This document shows, one piece after another, positions 33,825 to 41,676 of a stretch of 64,000 bases of DNA. The notes under the pieces were generated by a model. The model was not told the DNA's origin and did no database searches. It saw only the letters and a list, made by a program, of their open reading frames with translations. Within the stretch, counting starts at the first letter, position 1. Each line of letters begins with the position of its first letter. Both the position numbers and the translations under genes were made by a program. Origin of the DNA: Streptomyces sp. P9-A2 (GTDB lineage: Bacteria > Actinomycetota > Actinomycetes > Streptomycetales > Streptomycetaceae); the NCBI RefSeq assembly GCF_036634175.1, contig NZ_JAZIFX010000001.1, positions 868,001 to 932,000 on the forward strand, written 5' to 3'.

Positions 33825-34949
33825 ATGCGCAGCATTGGTGAGACGGCCCGGGACAGCGGCCTGAGCGTGAGCGCCCTGCGGTTCTACGACCGTGCCGGTG
33901 TGCTCGTACCCGCCTGGGTCGATCCGGTGAGCGGCTACCGCTGGTACGCCCCCGGGCAATCGGACGAGGCCCGGCTGCTGGCGCGGCTGCGGCGGGCCGG
34001 CATGCCCCTGGCCGACATCCGGCTGGTGCTGGCCGGCTGGACCGGCGCGGACACCGATCTCGTGCAGCAACTCCTTGAGGCGCACCTGCGCCGCCTGGAA
34101 CGGGGGCTGTCCGATGCCCGCGGTGAGTTCTCCATGCTCCGAGATCTACTCGACGACAGGGAGAAACCCATGACCCCGCTCCGCACCGCCACGGCCCGGC
34201 CTGCCCTCACCTCGCCCGAACTGGCCGCCGCGTTGGACGCGGTCCGCTTCGCGGCCGGTGCCGACCCCGAGCTGCCGATGCTCGGCGGAGTCCTCTTCGA
34301 CATCGAGGGCGACGCGCTGCGCCTCGTGGCCACCGACCGGTACCGGCTGGCTGTCGCGCGGGTCCCGGTCACCGGGCACAGCGGGCCCCGCGTGCAGGTC
34401 GTCGTGCCGCTGCCGCTCGTCGACGCGATGCGGGCGCTGGCCGGCGGCCCCGAGCCCGTACGGCTCGCCGTGGACGGTGACCGGGTGACGCTGGAGACCG
34501 GGGGCGGCCGCCAGGTGGCCGGCCGGTCCCTCGAGCACGACTTCCCGGACTATCTCCGTCTGGTCAGTCTCCCCGCCGGGCGCCGCGCCGTGGTCGACGT
34601 GGCTTCCTTCCGGGAGGCGGTGCAGGAGGGTCCCGTCCGTACGGGCGAGGTGCGCGAGGAGGACGGGGCGGTCTTCGACGTCAGTGTGCTCGAGGCCGGC
34701 GCCGACGGCACGGTGCGGGTCTGCGACGACGGCACGGACGCGGACGGCGGGGTGAACGGGGGTGACGGGGTGAACGGGGACGGCGGCCGTGTCGCGGTCA
34801 ACCGTGCGTTCCTGCTGGACGCCCTCGACGCCGGGGCCCGTGACCGGCTGGTCCTGGAGTTCGGCGCCCCCACGGCGCCCGTCGCGATCCGCCGGCCGGA
34901 CGACGAGGACACGTTCTCCCTGCTGATGCCGGTCCGACTGGACGACTAG
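33825..34949 (+). CDS. MerR-family regulator fused to a DNA polymerase III beta-clamp-like domain
   Basis: 374 residues from ATG 33825 with GGAGA 6 nt upstream. Residues 1-70 are a MerR winged helix (MRSIGETARDSGLSVSALRF then YDRAGVLVP, GYRWYAPGQ), 75-115 a coiled-coil-like linker, and 128-374 a domain resembling sliding clamp: LAAALDAVRFAAG, LPMLGGVLFDIEGDALRLVA directly followed by TDRYRLAVARV, and a C-terminal AVAIRRPDDEDTFSLLMPVR. The fold normally rings DNA; here it may act as the sensor and dimer module. The promoter carries a MerR-type dyad, so autoregulation is likely. A linker around 305-320 is Gly/Asp/Asn repetitive. Confidence 0.85.
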   Translation: MRSIGETARDSGLSVSALRFYDRAGVLVPAWVDPVSGYRWYAPGQSDEARLLARLRRAGMPLADIRLVLAGWTGADTDLVQQLLEAHLRRLERGLSDARGEFSMLRDLLDDREKPMTPLRTATARPALTSPELAAALDAVRFAAGADPELPMLGGVLFDIEGDALRLVATDRYRLAVARVPVTGHSGPRVQVVVPLPLVDAMRALAGGPEPVRLAVDGDRVTLETGGGRQVAGRSLEHDFPDYLRLVSLPAGRRAVVDVASFREAVQEGPVRTGEVREEDGAVFDVSVLEAGADGTVRVCDDGTDADGGVNGGDGVNGDGGRVAVNRAFLLDALDAGARDRLVLEFGAPTAPVAIRRPDDEDTFSLLMPVRLDD

Positions 34950-34950
34950 G

Positions 34951-35202
34951 GTCTGTCGTTTGGATCTTGCCGGGGTCGCGGGTCCTGGCACCGCGCCTCG
35001 CCACGTTGTCGTCGGTTGCCAGGGCTCCTTCCCCAAGCTCTCGGCTTCTCCCCCTCTCGGCTGCACTCGAGCGGGAGGGACCCCCATGAACAGGGGGACC
35101 TCATGAACAGGGAGGGGCCCCCACGCCCCCACTCGGCTCGGCTCGGTTCGGCTCGGCTGCAAGGCACCGCCCACCTGAGCCGACCTGATCCAAACGACAC
35201 CC
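34951..35202. mobile_element. MITE-like element with 13-bp terminal inverted repeats
   Basis: TGTCGTTTGGATC (34954-34966) and GATCCAAACGACA (35187-35199) are perfect inverted repeats enclosing about 220 bp without coding potential. The interior holds a reverse-orientation relative of the CCCCAAGCTCTCGGCT motif also found in the element at 5.8 kb, and a short GGCTC-type microsatellite near 35136-35159. It lies directly after the MerR-clamp stop codon. Confidence 0.75.
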
Positions 35203-35295
35203 CCTGGCTGGAGCCTCAGCAGAAGTCCCGTGCTCCACGGCCCCGGTCAGGGCTGGGAGCACGGGGCCCGTGCGGCAGAGGGAGCGGTCCCGGTT

Positions 35296-36570
35296 CTATG
35301 ACCGTTCGGTCTTTCCGTCCTCCACCGGCTCCAGCGTCTCCAGGGCGGGGGCCAGGGCGAAAGCGGGGGCGGGCGTCGGCCCGTCGGGGGTGGGGGCACC
35401 GTCCGCTGAGGACTTCTTCCTGGTCAGGCGGAGGGCTATGGGCTCGGTGTAACGGGCGGTGAGCGGTCCCAGGATGACCAGGATCAGAACGTACGAGGTG
35501 GCCAGCGGACCGAGCTGGGGCTCGATGCCGGCGGTGACCGCGAGCCCGGCGATGACGATGGAGAACTCGCCGCGGGCGACCAGCGTGCCGCCCGCGCGCC
35601 AGCGGCCCTTCCCGGAGATCCCGGCCCGGCGGGCGGCCCACCAGCCGGTGGCGATCTTCGTCAGCGCGGTGACGACGGCGAGCCCGAAGGCGGGCAGGAT
35701 CACCGGCGGGATGGACTGCGGGTCGGTGTGCAGTCCGAAGAAGACGAAGAACACCGCGGCGAACAGGTCGCGCAGCGGGGCCAGCAGGTTGTGCGCGCCC
35801 TCGGCTGCCTCCCCGGACAGGGCGATGCCGACCAGGAACGCGCCCACCGCGGCGGACACCTGAAGTTGCTGGGCGATACCGGCGACGAGCAGGGTCAGGC
35901 CGAGGACCACCAGCAGCAGTTTCTCCGCGTCCTCACTGGAGACGAAACGTGAGATGACCCGCCCGTAGCGGACGGCGACGAACAGGACGAGTCCGGCGAC
36001 GCCGAGCGCGACGGCCAGCGTGACGCTTCCCGCGGCGAGGCTCACGCCGGCCAGCAGGGCGGTGACGATGGGCAGGTAGACCGCCATCGCCAGGTCCTCC
36101 AGCACCAGGATGCTGAGGATCACCGGGGTCTCCCGGTTGCCGAGCCGGCCGAGGTCGTTGAGGACCTTGGCGATGACGCCGGAGGAGGAGATCCAGGTGA
36201 CCCCGGCCAGCACCACGGCGGCGACCGGGCCCCAGCCGAGCAGCAGGGCGAGGATCGCGCCGGGCACGGCGTTCAGCAGCATGTCGACCAGGCCGGCCGG
36301 ATACTGGGTCTTGAGGTTGGAGACCAGGTCACTGGCCGTGTACTCCAGGCCGAGCATGAGCAGCAGCAGGACCACGCCGATCTCGGCGCCGATCGCGACG
36401 AACTCCTCGCTCGCGCCGAGCGGCAGCAACCCGCCCTCGCCGAAGGCCAGACCCGCCAGCAGGTAGAGCGGGATGGGGGAGAACTGCAGTCGCCCGGCGA
36501 GGCGGCCCAGCAGACCGAGCCCGAGAATGATCGCACCGAACTCGATCAGGAAAATTGCGGAAGAACGCAC
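35296..36570 (-). CDS. CPA2 family cation:proton antiporter
   Basis: 424 residues from GTG 36570. About 12 hydrophobic helices; the KefB/NapA-like signature is spread over SGVIAKVLNDLGRLGNRETP, ILVLEDLAMAVYLPIV and GAFLVGIALSG, with the conserved acidic residues of the ion-binding site in the LEDLAMAV helix. It exchanges K+ or Na+ for H+ across the membrane. No RCK domain is attached; the separate TrkA-C gene 4 nt upstream supplies it. The last 35 residues are Pro/Ala-rich and cytoplasmic. Confidence 0.93.
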   Translation of the reverse strand: MRSSAIFLIEFGAIILGLGLLGRLAGRLQFSPIPLYLLAGLAFGEGGLLPLGASEEFVAIGAEIGVVLLLLMLGLEYTASDLVSNLKTQYPAGLVDMLLNAVPGAILALLLGWGPVAAVVLAGVTWISSSGVIAKVLNDLGRLGNRETPVILSILVLEDLAMAVYLPIVTALLAGVSLAAGSVTLAVALGVAGLVLFVAVRYGRVISRFVSSEDAEKLLLVVLGLTLLVAGIAQQLQVSAAVGAFLVGIALSGEAAEGAHNLLAPLRDLFAAVFFVFFGLHTDPQSIPPVILPAFGLAVVTALTKIATGWWAARRAGISGKGRWRAGGTLVARGEFSIVIAGLAVTAGIEPQLGPLATSYVLILVILGPLTARYTEPIALRLTRKKSSADGAPTPDGPTPAPAFALAPALETLEPVEDGKTERS

Positions 36571-36574
36571 GCGC

Positions 36575-37045
36575 TCATTCCCGCCCGAGGACCTCGGCGG
36601 CGGTCTCGACGCCCTCACGGGTGCCGATGACGATGAGTGTGTCCCCGCCTGCCAGGCGGAAGGCGGGCGTCGGGGACGGGATCGCCTCGGCCCGGCGCAG
36701 CACGGCCACGATCGAGGCGCCGGTGTCGGTGCGGATCCTGGTCTCGCCCAGCACCCTGCCGTTCCAGTACGAGGCGGCGGACAGTTCGATGCGCTCGGCG
36801 ACCAGCCCCAGGTCGGTCGTGTGCAGCACGTTCGGGCTGTGGTGAGCGGGCATCAGCGCGTCGATCAGGGCGGCCGACTCGGCGACGTTCAGTCGCAGCG
36901 ACTGGGCACAGGCGTCCGGGTCGTCGGAGCGGTAGACATTGACCGTGCGTGCGCCGTCCCGGTGCGCGATCACGGACAAGTGCTGGTGCTCACGCGTAGT
37001 GAGGTCGTATTTCACGCCGATACCCGGCAGTGGCGTGGTGCTCAT
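36575..37045 (-). CDS. TrkA C-terminal domain protein, antiporter regulatory subunit
   Basis: 156 residues from ATG 37045. The C-terminal half is a TrkA-C (RCK C) domain: LGETRIRTDTGASIVAVLRR followed by PAFRLAGGDTLIVIGTREGV. The N-terminal 75 residues form a small alpha/beta module (GVKYDLTTREHQHLSVIAHR). The set-up resembles the KhtT-KhtU system of Bacillus, where KhtT gates a CPA2 exchanger with nucleotide or pH. The gene is cotranscribed with the antiporter. Confidence 0.9.
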   Translation of the reverse strand: MSTTPLPGIGVKYDLTTREHQHLSVIAHRDGARTVNVYRSDDPDACAQSLRLNVAESAALIDALMPAHHSPNVLHTTDLGLVAERIELSAASYWNGRVLGETRIRTDTGASIVAVLRRAEAIPSPTPAFRLAGGDTLIVIGTREGVETAAEVLGRE

Positions 37046-37308
37046 CCGTGGAGCAGGCACAGCCCGTCCCCTTCCCGGTTTCCTTCTGATCATCCGTCCA
37101 TGGGTGGGGACCCTCATCGCGCTGATGGTCGGCCCCCGTGGAGGACATCGTGTCATCCCGCGATCTCGTCGAGAGATTGGGTGATGCCACGGATGGACAA
37201 CAGTTGCGACGGCCGTCGATCCCCCGCCGGGGCCCTGGAGCGGTGCCATGCCGTACGCGGGGCGTTCCGTGTGGGGGGCTGGACAACCGGCGGCTCCGGA
37301 GACCCTCC

Positions 37309-37344
37309 GGGCCGGTCGGCCGCGAGGTGGGGCTCGTAGGCCCC
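37309..37344 (+). promoter_or_regulatory. two candidate DevR/OsdR-type boxes upstream of the stress-protein gene
   Basis: GGGCCGGTCGGCC (37309-37321) and GGGGCTCGTAGGCCCC (37329-37344) are dyad motifs resembling the GGGxCNNNNGxCCC-type sites used by DevR/DosR-like response regulators in actinomycetes. They lie 60-95 nt before the first universal stress protein. The rest of the 357-bp gap holds no gene. Confidence 0.4.
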
Positions 37345-37402
37345 GTGGTGGCGCGGCACACCCGTGGGACGATTTGTATGACGTACCGATTCTGGAGGCG
37401 TG

Positions 37403-38302
37403 ATGAGTGGTCTGGTCGTAGTGGGAGTTGACGGGTCGGCATCGAGCCTGGCCGCGGTGGGGGCCGCGGCCGAGGAGGCACGGCGGCGCGGGGCCGGGCT
37501 GCGGGTGGTGCACGCCTTCCTCTGGCCGGCCATGCACGTGCCGCTGGGCCCCTCGCCGCTGGGGCCGCCCGAGGGCGGTCTGCGGACCATGGTCGAGAAG
37601 CTGGTGGCCGAGGCGGTGGAGCACGCCAAGTCCGTGGCACCGGACGTGGAGGTCTCGCACGCCGTGGTGACGGGCGAACCGCTGACCGTGCTGGAGGCGC
37701 AGTCCCACGACGCGGAACTGGTGGTCGTCGGGTCCCGCGGCATGGGAGGTTTCGTCGGACTTCTGGTGGGATCGACGGCGGTGCACATGGCGAGCCACGG
37801 GCGGTGCCCGGTGCTGGTCGTACGGGAGACGGGCGCCTCGGACGGGCCCGTGGTGGTCGGGGTCGACGGTTCCCCGGCGGGCGCGAAGGCGATCGACTTC
37901 GCCTTCGCCGAGGCGTCGCTGCGCGGGGCCGAACTGGTCGCGCTGCACTCCTGGACCACCTGGAACGCGCCGGTGCCCCCGCCGCAGGACGCGAAGGCTC
38001 CCTACGCGAGCGGGCCCGACGAGCTGAGGGCGGGCGAGGAGCGTCTGCTGTCCGAGGCACTGGCCGGGCAGCAGGAGCGGTACCCCGGCGTGAAGGTGCG
38101 GCACGAGGTCGTGCACGGCGGCACGCGCGAAGCGCTCATCGAGGCGAGCCGTACGGCGCAGTTGCTGGTGGTCGGGGCCCGGGGACGGGGCGGGTTCACC
38201 GGACTGCTGCTCGGCTCGGTCAGCCAGGCGATGCTGCACCACGCCCACTGCCCGGTGGCGGTCGTCCGCGGCAGCGGCGGGGAGGAGGACGGGGACGCAT
38301 AG
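37403..38302 (+). CDS. universal stress protein, two tandem Usp domains
   Basis: 299 residues. Two Usp domains: 4-142 (VVVGVDGSASSLAAVGAAA ... VVVGSRGMGGFVGLLVGSTA) and 150-290 (VVVGVDGSPAGAKAIDFAFA ... LVVGARGRGGFTGLLLGSVS). The GxxGxxxxxxxxG(S) ATP-binding motif is present in both. Start at ATG 37403 with GGAGG close upstream; GTG 37400 would add one residue. Members bind ATP and protect cells in stress or hypoxia. Paired with a second Usp gene. Confidence 0.94.
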   Translation: MSGLVVVGVDGSASSLAAVGAAAEEARRRGAGLRVVHAFLWPAMHVPLGPSPLGPPEGGLRTMVEKLVAEAVEHAKSVAPDVEVSHAVVTGEPLTVLEAQSHDAELVVVGSRGMGGFVGLLVGSTAVHMASHGRCPVLVVRETGASDGPVVVGVDGSPAGAKAIDFAFAEASLRGAELVALHSWTTWNAPVPPPQDAKAPYASGPDELRAGEERLLSEALAGQQERYPGVKVRHEVVHGGTREALIEASRTAQLLVVGARGRGGFTGLLLGSVSQAMLHHAHCPVAVVRGSGGEEDGDA

Positions 38303-38345
38303 CCCGCTCCCCCTTCGAAGCCACCAGGCCGGTACGGGTGCCCTG

Positions 38346-38371
38346 CCCGCGGGTACTTCGGTACGCGCGGG
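38346..38371 (+). terminator. hairpin between the two stress-protein genes
   Basis: CCCGCGGGTAC and GTACGCGCGGG pair at 10 of 11 positions around a TTCG tetraloop, a very stable hairpin likely to separate or attenuate transcription between the genes. Confidence 0.65.
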
Positions 38372-38423
38372 CACAACCGGGACGCACCCGCCACCGGACA
38401 CCCGACCGGGACAGGAGTGGACA

Positions 38424-39260
38424 TTGAAGGACACGGTGATGGTCGGAGTGGACGGATCGCCGTCCAGTCTCGCCGCTGTGGACATCGCGGCCCGTGAGGC
38501 GCGGCTGCGCGGCGCACCGCTGCGGATCGTGCACGCCTTCAGTCGCCCGGCCGACCTGGAGCCGATGGTCCACGGCGTCCTGGCCCAGGCGGAACAGCGG
38601 GCCGCCGAGGTGGCACCGGGCCTGGAGGTGTCCAGGACCGTGGCGTCCGGGGACACCCTGACGGTGCTGCAGAGCGAGTCGCGGCACGCGGTGCTGGCGG
38701 TGGTCGGCGGACGTGGCCACAACCGGTTCGGGGATCTGCTGCTGGGCTCGACGGTGGTGCAGCTGGCCGCTCACGCCGACTGCCCTGTCATGGCGGTGCG
38801 GGGACGCCCCGATCCGCAGGGGCCCGTACTCCTCGCCGTGGACGGTTCGCCCGCCGGGGCCGCGGCGGGCGAGTTCGCCTTCGCCGAGGCGGCGCTGCGG
38901 GAAGCCCCGCTGATCGCGCTGCACGTGTGGAACACCTGGAGCGAGCCGGCCCCGTACGAGGGCCCCGCCGACCCGCTGAACGTGGTGGTCGACCTGGGCC
39001 GGCTCCGTGAGAAGCACCGCCGCCGGCTGGAGGATGCCCTGGCTCCGTGGCGGGCCGCTCATCCAGAGGTGTCCGTGGAACCGCTCCTGGAGCGTTCCCG
39101 GGTGCGGCACGCACTGCTGGAGGCCGCCAAGGGGGCCCAGCTGCTGGTGGCGGGGGCCCGGGGGCACGGGGGATTCACCGGAATGCTGCTGGGTTCGGTG
39201 AGCCAGGCGCTGCTGTACCACGCCGACTGCCCGGTCACCGTCGTCCGTGGCGAGCAGTGA
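38424..39260 (+). CDS. universal stress protein, two tandem Usp domains
   Basis: 278 residues starting at TTG with AGGAG upstream. Domains 2-130 and 137-278 each end in the ATP motif (VVGGRGHNRFGDLLLGSTVV; VAGARGHGGFTGMLLGSVSQ). About half of the residues seem shared with the preceding Usp, suggesting tandem duplication and divergence. Confidence 0.93.
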   Translation: MKDTVMVGVDGSPSSLAAVDIAAREARLRGAPLRIVHAFSRPADLEPMVHGVLAQAEQRAAEVAPGLEVSRTVASGDTLTVLQSESRHAVLAVVGGRGHNRFGDLLLGSTVVQLAAHADCPVMAVRGRPDPQGPVLLAVDGSPAGAAAGEFAFAEAALREAPLIALHVWNTWSEPAPYEGPADPLNVVVDLGRLREKHRRRLEDALAPWRAAHPEVSVEPLLERSRVRHALLEAAKGAQLLVAGARGHGGFTGMLLGSVSQALLYHADCPVTVVRGEQ

Positions 39261-39304
39261 TCCGTCGACGGCACGACAGGACTGACGGCAGGCAGGAGGG
39301 GACC

Positions 39305-39568
39305 GTGTACACGACGCGGGTCTCGGGTCGGGTGAACGCTCCCCGGCCGGCCGTCCACCGGGCGCCGGCGAGCGCGGACGCGATCGCGCGGTGGCGGGTG
39401 CCGCCGGGCGTGCGGGGCGAAGTGCACGAGTTCGGGGCGCGCGAGGGCGGCAGGTGCCGGATGTCGCTCACGTACGACGCACCGGACGCGGTCGGCGGGT
39501 CGGCCGCGCGCACCGACACCTACCACCGCAGCTTCGCGCGGCTCGTGCCGGACGAGGAGCGGTACCGC
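39305..39568 (+). pseudogene. SRPBCC/AHSA1-type protein, 3'-truncated
   Basis: GTG at 39305 is preceded by a perfect AGGAGGGGACC ribosome site. The sequence VYTTRVSGRVNAPRPAVHRA, WRVPPGVRGEVHEFGAREGG and MSLTYDAPDAVGG is the N-terminal two-thirds of an AHSA1-like START-fold protein. After LVPDEER the similarity stops abruptly and the frame continues as antisense of an aldo/keto reductase fragment to 40150. The protein would lack the C-terminal helix, so I treat it as a pseudogene, though the chimera may still be translated. Confidence 0.7.
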
Positions 39569-39790
39569 GGGATCGAGCCGGGCGGGGCGGTAGATGTCGA
39601 TGTGGTCGGTGCCGAGCCGGGTCAGGGAGTGGGCCAGGAAGTTCTTCACCGCCTCGGGGCGGCCGTCGGGCCCGCCGAATGCGAAACCCGGCCCTGCCGG
39701 CATGCCGAACTCGACGCTCAGCCGATGACCGTCCCGGTCCCGGCCGCGCAACGCCTCGGCGAGCAGCCGCAACTGCTCCGGGTGCTCGGC
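39560..39790 (-). pseudogene. internal fragment of an aldo/keto reductase gene
   Basis: The minus-strand frame reads HRLSVEFGMPAGPG, GRPEAVKNFLAHSLTRLG and TDHIDIYRPARLDPAVP, the central part of an aldo/keto reductase. Downstream it ends at the junction with the SRPBCC remnant; upstream the N-terminal barrel strands and a start are not found. It is a relic truncated at both ends. Confidence 0.65.
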
Positions 39791-39884
39791 GTCGAGGAGT
39801 TCCCCACGGGGGGCGGCGGACAGCCCCGTACGGTGAGGCGTCCGCCCACCTGCCTGCCGCCTTCCGCTCCAGCCGTCTTTCGCT

Positions 39885-40313
39885 CTACCCGCCTCCGAGG
39901 AAGCTCAGCCGGACCCGGCGGTCGGGGTTGTCGCGGTTGGTGTCGACCAGGCACACGGACTGCCAGGTGCCCAGTTCCAGTCGGCCGTCCAGTACGGGCA
40001 GGGTGGCGTGCGGCGGGACGAGGGCGGGCAGGACGTGGTCGCGGCCGTGGCCGGGGTGGCCGTGGCGGTGCTGCCAGCGGTCGTCGGCCGGCAGCAGGCT
40101 GTGCAGGACGGCCAGGAGGTCGTCGTCGCTGCCCGCGCCGGTCTCGATGACGGCGATGCCGGCGGTGGCGTGCGGCACGAAGACGTTGAGCAGCCCGTCA
40201 CGGCCGGCCGCGACCTCCCGCAGGAAGGACTCGCAGTCGCGTGTGAGGTCGATGATCCGCTCCGCGGAGCCGGTGGCAACGTTCAGGACCCGGGTGTCGA
40301 AGGCATCTGACAT
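39885..40313 (-). CDS. YjbQ family protein (UPF0047)
   Basis: 142 residues from ATG 40313. The family signature is clear: GLLNVFVPHATAGIAVIE, LPADDRWQHRHGHPGHGRDH and LVPPHATLPVLDGRLELGTW, with clustered His residues that bind metal. Family members have been reported to replace thiamine-phosphate synthase at low efficiency; the real role is unknown. An alternative ATG at 40322 adds three residues. It is divergent from the monooxygenase gene. Confidence 0.9.
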   Translation of the reverse strand: MSDAFDTRVLNVATGSAERIIDLTRDCESFLREVAAGRDGLLNVFVPHATAGIAVIETGAGSDDDLLAVLHSLLPADDRWQHRHGHPGHGRDHVLPALVPPHATLPVLDGRLELGTWQSVCLVDTNRDNPDRRVRLSFLGGG

Positions 40314-40419
40314 GGCTTCCATCCTGGCCCATGCGCCGGGGTGTTCGAGGAAGGAAACCCCCCGAGTGGCGGTAACGGCTCGCGGGAAGATCTCCACCCC
40401 CGACAGCGTTAGTAGAAAT

Positions 40420-41511
40420 GTGAACTACACCAGTGAGGCTGAGGCGGCCGAGGTCCAGACAGTCGTCATAGGTGCCGGGCAGGCGGGACTGTCCAGTGCC
40501 TATCACCTGCGGCGCACCGGTTTCGAGCCGGGACGCGACTTCGTGGTGCTCGACCACAACCCGGGCCCCGGCGGGGCCTGGCGGTACCGCTGGCCCTCGC
40601 TCACGTACGACAGGGTGCACGGGATGCACTCGCTGCCCGGCATGGAACTCACGGACGCCGATCCGGCGCGGCCGTCCTCCGAGGTCATCACCGAGTACTT
40701 CGACCGTTACGAGCGGACGTTCGGCCTGCGGGTACGGCGGCCGGTGAAGGTGCGGACGGTACGGGAGGGCGCCGGCGGGCGGCTGCTCGTGGAGACCTCG
40801 GCGGGCACCTGGTCGACGCGGACGCTGATCAACGCCACCGGCACCTGGGACCGGCCGTTCTGGCCACGCTACGAGGGGCAGGAGACCTTCCTGGGGCGGC
40901 AGTTGCACACCGCGCAGTACCCCGGCCCCGAGGTGTTCGCCGGGCAGCGGGTCGTCGTGGTGGGGGGAGGCGCCTCGGCCACGCAGCATCTGCTGGAGAT
41001 CGCCCCGTACGCGGCGGACACCACCTGGGTGACCCGGCGGCCCCCGGTCTTCCGCGAGGGCCCCTTCGACGAGGAGGCGGGGCGGGCGGCCGTGGCGCTG
41101 GTCGAGGAGCGGGTGCGGCAGGGGCTGCCCCCGCGCAGTGTCGTCTCGGTGACGGGGCTGCCGATGAACGACGCGATCCGCCGGGGCCTCGCCGACGGCG
41201 TGCTGGACCGGCAGCCGATGTTCGACCGCATCACGCCGGAGGGGGTGGAGTGGAAGGACAGACGGCGGGTGGCGGCCGACGTCATCCTGTGGGCCACCGG
41301 ATTCCGTCCGGCCACCAACCACCTCACTCCGCTGCGGCTGCGGGAACCCGGCGGAGGCATCCGTGTCGAGGGCACCCGGGCGGTCGCCGACCCCCGCGTC
41401 CACCTCGTGGGCTACGGCCCCTCGGCCAGCACCGTCGGCGCCAACCGTGCCGGGCGCGCGGCCGTACGGGACATCAGGCGTCTGCTGACGGAGGAGCGCG
41501 TCGCGGCCTGA
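40420..41511 (+). CDS. FAD-dependent NAD(P)-binding monooxygenase-like oxidoreductase
   Basis: 363 residues starting at GTG 40420. FAD Rossmann motif VVIGAGQAGLSSAYHLRRTG (15-34), second Rossmann GQRVVVVGGGASATQHLLEI, and the ATGFRPATNHL motif of flavin monooxygenases near the C-terminus. Members oxidise small sulphur-, nitrogen- or ketone-containing compounds, or act in CzcO-like cation resistance. The reading frame upstream of 40420 is not coding. The substrate is unknown. Confidence 0.88.
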   Translation: MNYTSEAEAAEVQTVVIGAGQAGLSSAYHLRRTGFEPGRDFVVLDHNPGPGGAWRYRWPSLTYDRVHGMHSLPGMELTDADPARPSSEVITEYFDRYERTFGLRVRRPVKVRTVREGAGGRLLVETSAGTWSTRTLINATGTWDRPFWPRYEGQETFLGRQLHTAQYPGPEVFAGQRVVVVGGGASATQHLLEIAPYAADTTWVTRRPPVFREGPFDEEAGRAAVALVEERVRQGLPPRSVVSVTGLPMNDAIRRGLADGVLDRQPMFDRITPEGVEWKDRRRVAADVILWATGFRPATNHLTPLRLREPGGGIRVEGTRAVADPRVHLVGYGPSASTVGANRAGRAAVRDIRRLLTEERVAA

Positions 41512-41571
41512 TGCCGGCCGACGGCGGAGGAGCGCGTCACGGTCCGACACCGACGACCGGTGCGAGCCGCC

Positions 41572-41676
41572 TCACCTCTCCCCCGGCTCCGCCTGCTTCT
41601 CCCCCGGCTCCGCCTGCTTCTCCTTTCGTTCCTGCTCCTGCTCCTGCTCCTGCTTTGCCTTCTGCCCCTGTTCCTA
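41572..41676 (-). other. untranslated in-frame tail beyond the MltG amber stop
   Basis: After the TAG at 41674-41676 the same frame continues for 33 codons rich in Gln, Glu and Lys and ends at a TGA (41572-41574). The last part contains two copies of a 21-bp unit encoding EKQAEPG. It continues the composition of the annotated C-terminus (ARQQKAK), so it is probably the original end of the gene. Confidence 0.75.
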
